From NCBI GenBank assembly GCA_903921365.1, contig CAIXPS010000101.1:17615-81614 (forward strand): a stretch of DNA of 64,000 nucleotides, written 5' to 3'. The first letter of the stretch is position 1. Each line of letters opens with the position of its first letter. Position numbers and translations under genes: made by a program. The DNA is from an uncultured bacterium. GTDB taxonomy: Bacteria; Chloroflexota; Anaerolineae; J036; Brachytrichaceae. Below the pieces are notes generated by a model. That model was not told the origin of the DNA. It did no database searches and was given only the letters and a program-made list of their open reading frames with translations. Shown here in pieces: positions 59,926 through 64,000 of this stretch.

Positions 59926-62565
59926 CTACCGCATCACCAACTCGCCGTCTGCCTCATCGACATGCACCGTGCTCCCTTCCCGATACTGCCCGCCCAGGAT
60001 CGCGAGCGAGAGCGGGTCCTGCAACTCGTGCTGGATGACGCGCTTGAGCGGGCGCGCGCCAAACGCCGGGTCATAGCCTTCCTGCGCCAGATGCTCTTTC
60101 GCTTTATCACTTACTTCGAGCACGATCTTGCGATCGGCCAGCAGCTTGCGCAGCCGCTTGAGCTGGATGTCCACAATCCGCGTCAGATGCTCAGCGCCAA
60201 GGCTGTGAAACACCACGATCTCGTCGATGCGGTTCAGAAACTCGGGACGGAAGATGCGTTGCAACTGGCGCATGATTTCGTCTTTTGAGAGCGAAGAGAG
60301 AGATTGGGGATTAGGGATTGGGGATTGTCCGAAATCTCCACGCGTAGCCTCTAATCTCGATTCTCCTCCTCCTGTGAGTGCGTTACTCGTCATGATGATG
60401 ACGGTGTTCTTGAAGTCCACCGTGCGCCCCTGGCCGTCGGTCATGCGCCCGTCATCGAGCACCTGGAGCAACACGTTAAACACTTCCGCGTGCGCCTTCT
60501 CGATCTCGTCCAGCAGAATTACTGAATACGGCTTGCGCCGCACGGCCTCGGTCAACTGGCCGCCCTCTTCATAGCCCACATATCCCGGCGGCGCGCCGAT
60601 CAACCGCGACACGGTGTGCCGTTCCTGATACTCACTCATGTCGATGCGGATCATGGCCTGTTCGTTGTCAAACAGAAACTCAGCCAGCGCCTTGGCGGTC
60701 TCGGTCTTGCCCACTCCCGTCGGTCCCATAAACAGGAACGATCCCAGCGGGCGGTTTGGGTCCTGCAGGCCGGCGCGGGCGCGCCGCACCGCGTTGGACA
60801 CGGCGTGAATGGCGTCTTCCTGACCCACCACGCGCTCGCGCAGGCGGTCTTCCATGAGCATCAGCTTGGACACCTCGCCTTCGAGCAGCTTGTTCAACGG
60901 CACGCCCGTCCAGCGCGACACCACCCCGGCGATGTCGTCTGCGCCGACTTCTTCTTTCAAGAGTGGATTGCCCCGTTGTAGATGGCGCAGGTTCTCCTCG
61001 CTCTCGCGCAGCTTGCCTTCGAGTTCGCGCAGCTTGCCGTAGCGCAGCCTGGCCGCTTCTTCGAGGTTCGAGGCGCGCTCGGCCTGTTCGATCTTCACGT
61101 TGGTCTGATCGATCTCTTCGCGGGTTGCCCGCACCGCCTGGATGGCCTGCTTCTCCATTTCCCATTGCGAGCGCAGCGCGTTGCCCTTTTCCTTCTCGCT
61201 GGCGATCTCGGCGTCAATCTTCTGCAGGCGCTCCTTTGAGGCATCGTCCTTTTCTTTCTTCAATGCCTCGCGCTCGATCTCCAACTGCAACACGCGCCGG
61301 TCGATCTCGTCCAGCGCCGTGGGTTTTGAGTCAATCTCCATCTTCACGCGCGCGGCAGCCTCATCGATCAGGTCGATAGCCTTGTCGGGCAGCTGGCGGT
61401 CGGTGATATAGCGCGCGCTCAAGCTGGCCGCCGCGATCACTGCCGCATCCTGGATGCGCACGCCGTGATGGATCTCGTAGCGCTCCTTCAAGCCGCGCAG
61501 GATGCTGATGGTATCCTCGACGCTGGGTTCGTTGACCATGACCGGCTGGAAGCGCCGCTCCAGCGCCGCGTCCTTCTCGATATTCTTGCGATACTCGTCG
61601 ATCGTGGTCGCGCCGATGCAGTGCAGTTCGCCGCGCGCCAGCATGGGCTTGAGCAGGTTGCCCGCATCCATCGCGCCCTCGGCTTTACCCGCGCCGACGA
61701 CAGTGTGCAGCTCGTCGATGAACAGCACGACAGCCCCGTTGCTTGAAGTGACTTCCTTTAACACCGACTTCAGGCGTTCCTCGAACTCGCCGCGAAACTT
61801 GGCGCCTGCGATCAACGCGCCCATGTCGAGTGAGACGATGCGCTTATCCTTCAACCCCTCAGGCACGTCGCGGCGCACGATGCGCTGCGCCAGCCCTTCG
61901 ACAATGGCGGTCTTGCCCACACCGGGTTCACCGATCAGCACCGGGTTGTTCTTGGTGCGGCGCGATAAGATCTGGATGACGCGCCGCACTTCCTCATCGC
62001 GCCCTATCACCGGGTCAAGTTTGCCCTGCTGCGCCATCTCGGTCAGGTCGCGGCCATATTTCTCCAGCGACTGATAGGTGCCCTCGGGCTGTTGCGAGGT
62101 GACGCGCTGATTGCCGCGCACAGCCACCAGCGCCTTGAGGATGGCGTCGCGCGTCACACCGTTCTCGCGCAGGATGCGCGAAGCGGGGGACGGGCGCGCG
62201 CCATTTGGCCCGGCGTCCACTAACCCCAAAAGCATATGCTCGGTGCTGACGAACTCGTCCTTCATCGCCTTCGCTTCGGCCTCAGCCTGCTGCGTCACTT
62301 GCGTAAACTCGCGCGCCAGCGTCGGCGTGCCGACATTGCCGCTCACCTTGGGTTTGCGCTGTATTTCGCGCTCGATCAAATCGTCAATTGCATCCGGGCG
62401 CGCGCCAGCTTTGGCGATCACCTGCGGGACGATGCCGCCCTCCTGCACTAACAAAGCGTGCAAGAGATGTTCCGGTTCAATCTGTGAGTTTCCGTGTTCT
62501 TGCGCGATATGCTGCGCGCTCAGCACAGCGTCCTGCGCCTTTTCAGTGTATTGGTTTAGATTCAT
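59926..62565 (-). CDS. clpB: ATP-dependent disaggregase ClpB (with a repeat-encoded insertion)
   Basis: This 879-residue Hsp100 chaperone extracts proteins from aggregates with DnaK. It has the N-domain (about 1-145), AAA-1 with Walker A GEPGVGKT and [19 protein letters not shown], the coiled-coil M domain (about 405-525, ending with [17 protein letters not shown]), and AAA-2 with [19 protein letters not shown] and sensor 1 VIIMTSNAL, followed by [18 protein letters not shown] 62565 was chosen ([20 protein letters not shown] ahead); an ATG 21 bases upstream is possible. Between TSNAL and IFRPEF about 25 extra residues are encoded by a palindromic repeat. Confidence 0.96.
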   Translation of the reverse strand: MNLNQYTEKAQDAVLSAQHIAQEHGNSQIEPEHLLHALLVQEGGIVPQVIAKAGARPDAIDDLIEREIQRKPKVSGNVGTPTLAREFTQVTQQAEAEAKAMKDEFVSTEHMLLGLVDAGPNGARPSPASRILRENGVTRDAILKALVAVRGNQRVTSQQPEGTYQSLEKYGRDLTEMAQQGKLDPVIGRDEEVRRVIQILSRRTKNNPVLIGEPGVGKTAIVEGLAQRIVRRDVPEGLKDKRIVSLDMGALIAGAKFRGEFEERLKSVLKEVTSSNGAVVLFIDELHTVVGAGKAEGAMDAGNLLKPMLARGELHCIGATTIDEYRKNIEKDAALERRFQPVMVNEPSVEDTISILRGLKERYEIHHGVRIQDAAVIAAASLSARYITDRQLPDKAIDLIDEAAARVKMEIDSKPTALDEIDRRVLQLEIEREALKKEKDDASKERLQKIDAEIASEKEKGNALRSQWEMEKQAIQAVRATREEIDQTNVKIEQAERASNLEEAARLRYGKLRELEGKLRESEENLRHLQRGNPLLKEEVGADDIAGVVSRWTGVPLNKLLEGEVSKLMLMEDRLRERVVGQEDAIHAVSNAVRRARAGLQDPNRPLGSFLFMGPTGVGKTETAKALAEFLFDNEQAMIRIDMSEYQERHTVSRLIGAPPGYVGYEEGGQLTEAVRRKPYSVILLDEIEKAHAEVFNVLLQVLDDGRMTDGQGRTVDFKNTVIIMTSNALTGGGESRLEATRGDFGQSPIPNPQSLSSLSKDEIMRQLQRIFRPEFLNRIDEIVVFHSLGAEHLTRIVDIQLKRLRKLLADRKIVLEVSDKAKEHLAQEGYDPAFGARPLKRVIQHELQDPLSLAILGGQYREGSTVHVDEADGELVMR
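60290..60372 (-). repeat. In-frame palindromic repeat insertion in clpB
   Basis: The left arm is AGAGAGATTGGGGATTAGGG and a further GATTGGGGATT (60296-60327). The right arm is CTAATCTCGATTCTCC (60351-60366). It codes for [19 protein letters not shown] and a few Ser/Leu residues just after the AAA-2 sensor-1 segment TSNAL. Orientation and reading frame match the two leuS insertions, and the peptide resembles EIRDLRLDASHGKSPISHP in leuS. Confidence 0.8.
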
Positions 62566-62636
62566 GTTGTGCCCCTGTTTTAACAAACGATGCTTTTATC
62601 CTCGGCAGGGTTCGCTAGAATAGAATTAGCGCCACA

Positions 62637-63758
62637 TTAGCGCATTGTTTGATTCAGCAAGCGACGATACAGACAGGCATCATACACAATACTGAAAGCC
62701 AACAGCACCATGCTCACAAGCGCGATGCTGATCGCCAGGACTACGTTCGCGATCAGATAGGGCCAGGCTGTGCCTGTGGATCGAATCAACAGCGGCACCA
62801 GAATGCTCTGGGTAAGCACCATCGGCGCAGCGATGAAAATCGTGCTGAGGGCGAAGATCGCCAGCCGCACCAGCCATGTGTGCGCGAGCACAAGCCCGAT
62901 ATTCCGAGCCGCCAGACTGATCGCGCCGCCGATCTGAGGCCGCCCGCCCAGGCCGGGCGCGCCTGGCGCGCCCGGCGCGAGAACGACCGCCGCAACAACA
63001 AACCGCTGCAGCGCGTCGACAACAAACAAGAGGATGAGCCCGCCACCGCCAAAGACCCACACCAACGGCAGCTCTTCCACATTCTGGACATAGTAGTAGC
63101 TCAGCCCACCCGCATATACCAGCGTGGTCGCGATGCGCGATGTCTCGATGCGGATGTAGCTGAGCAATTCGGAGAACGGCGCGCCCGAGTCGGGGATCAG
63201 GTTGCCGAGCGCTCGCAGGATGATCGCGCGAGCCATCCCATCGGCTGTGGCGCTTAACTGGCCGACGTCCGCGAGATCAATGCGCAGTTCGACCAGCAAC
63301 GCGTTCAACCCGAGGTTGCCCACAAAGAGCAACGCGCCAGTTATGACCATGATCAGCAACAACGGTAGCCAGTGCGGCAAAGCCGCGCGCAGAATGCCGC
63401 GCATCCCGAAGTCTTTTCCGTCCGGGCGCAACACGCGCCACGAGATCACCCCGCGCGCCAGCGATCCAACCAGTAATCCGACCACGCCTTGAAAGATCAA
63501 CGGCACGATTCGGTGCGGCCCATAGGACACAAGGATCGTGCTGGTGCGCGCAAACATTTCGAGCGTCATGAGCGCGCCCAGAATCGCAGCCAGAATAGAG
63601 GGCATGGCGAACCCGCACAGCGCGCCAGCGAGGATCGAGGCCGAATGGGTGCTGAAGGCGACGAGTGTGTCGCTCCACACCATTGCAACTGTAACGCGCG
63701 CGCCTGCGCCGGATGCCGGAGCCTTCACGCGCTGATCGACCGGCAACGCCACACTCAC
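62637..63758 (-). CDS. Multi-pass membrane protein of unknown function
   Basis: This 373-residue protein has about six membrane helices (for instance HSASILAGALCGFAMPSILAAILGALMTL, VPLIFQGVVGLLVGSLARGV, WLPLLLIMVITGALLFVGNLG and IANVVLAISIALVSMVLLAFSIVYDACLY). GTG 63758 follows GGGAGGTG and overlaps the upstream stop (GTGA). A GAPGAPGAPGLGG loop occurs near residue 270. The last 75 residues align with the end of the next upstream gene (VPxxL.Q..LVP.L, ..ALVSM.L.AF..VYDA.LY), so they are tandem paralogues. It resembles integral membrane proteins that sit with transport-like complexes, but function is not known. Confidence 0.75.
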   Translation of the reverse strand: MSVALPVDQRVKAPASGAGARVTVAMVWSDTLVAFSTHSASILAGALCGFAMPSILAAILGALMTLEMFARTSTILVSYGPHRIVPLIFQGVVGLLVGSLARGVISWRVLRPDGKDFGMRGILRAALPHWLPLLLIMVITGALLFVGNLGLNALLVELRIDLADVGQLSATADGMARAIILRALGNLIPDSGAPFSELLSYIRIETSRIATTLVYAGGLSYYYVQNVEELPLVWVFGGGGLILLFVVDALQRFVVAAVVLAPGAPGAPGLGGRPQIGGAISLAARNIGLVLAHTWLVRLAIFALSTIFIAAPMVLTQSILVPLLIRSTGTAWPYLIANVVLAISIALVSMVLLAFSIVYDACLYRRLLNQTMR

Positions 63759-64000
63759 CGGCTCACCTCCCGATGCGCTCGCGCCACAGCCGCGTATAGA
63801 TGGGCGTCATAGACCGTGGTGAACGCGATCAGCAGCATGCTCACAAGCGCCTGACTCAGCATAAACAAGAACGCGCTGGCGGGATACGGCCACAACGCGT
63901 TGAGGCGCTGCGACAGCGCCGGCACGAGCAGGTATTGCGACAGGGACAGCGGCACAGCCACAAATACGATGTTCAATCCCGATCCGGCGAGCCAGAGCAG
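63755..64000 (-). CDS. Paralogous membrane protein, C-terminal part (partial)
   Basis: The last 81 residues of a gene continue past the right window edge. Two membrane helices are visible (GLNIVFVAVPLSLSQYLLV and ASAFLFMLSQALVSMLLIAFTTVYDAHLY). The sequence aligns with the C-terminus of the adjacent downstream protein, so it is a tandem duplicate. Its TGA overlaps the next GTG by one base pair step (GTGA), which implies an operon. Confidence 0.75.
   Translation of the reverse strand: MLWLAGSGLNIVFVAVPLSLSQYLLVPALSQRLNALWPYPASAFLFMLSQALVSMLLIAFTTVYDAHLYAAVARAHREVSR

Overview
The window looks like a chromosomal piece of a member of the Chloroflexota, probably Anaerolineae-like. The phylum call is inference. 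It rests on very large secreted beta-propeller/Ig-like proteins ending in a short Tyr-Leu-Pro motif followed by Arg, an XRE-ATPase-TPR regulator, a leucine T-box in front of leuS, a Tat system with a small TatA, a FabF/FabH/FmdB cluster and a generally high G+C with AT-rich promoter gaps. There is no rRNA, CRISPR array, prophage or recognisable transposase gene.

Layout. 1-12.6 kb: the start of a Tat-exported protein at the left edge, a 2410-residue secreted mosaic protein, a NarL/FixJ response regulator, and a divergent histidine kinase / response regulator pair followed by a GH39-like glycosidase. 12.8-20.1 kb: a 2059-residue secreted protein (seven propeller-type repeats plus fifteen Ig-like repeats) and a smaller secreted protein; both end in a similar Tyr-Leu/Ile-Pro C-terminus. 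20.1-26.8 kb: MscS channel, PhyH-type dioxygenase with a tiny membrane protein, SIS-domain protein, CPBP protease, a His-rich membrane protein plus an anchored exported protein, TatA with a zinc ribbon, and a lipoprotein hydrolase. 26.8-34.5 kb: an XRE-ATPase-TPR regulator; a minus-strand run rsmG, B12-binding mutase subunit, meaB, histidine phosphatase; a TPR-gene remnant; a methyltransferase overlapping a URO-D family gene. 34.6-41.1 kb: pgk, GNAT, MFS, then leuS preceded by a leucine T-box and, immediately upstream, tRNA-Ala(GGC). 41.2-48.5 kb: zinc-ribbon membrane protein, secreted GH16 glucanase, CsbD-like protein, HNH nuclease with EamA transporter, fabF-fabH-fmdB. 48.5-57.8 kb: an MFS gene, then a tight four-gene minus-strand operon joining an ICMT-like membrane methyltransferase and a GH3-family adenylating enzyme to a 7TM-GAF-HD-GYP protein and a PAS-GAF-GGDEF protein. 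58-64 kb: aldo/keto reductase, an RHH-DUF433 antitoxin with a truncated toxin, clpB, and two tandem paralogous membrane proteins (the upstream one cut by the window end).

Two things stand out. First, a short palindromic repeat built from GAGATT/AATCTC words lies in frame inside essential genes, twice in leuS and once in clpB, always in the same orientation and frame. Related half-copies lie between genes. It behaves like the protein-invading palindromic elements known from Rickettsia. Second, the GH3 / methyltransferase / HD-GYP / GGDEF operon has the composition expected of a small-molecule signalling module coupled to cyclic-di-GMP turnover; I do not know it as a described system.
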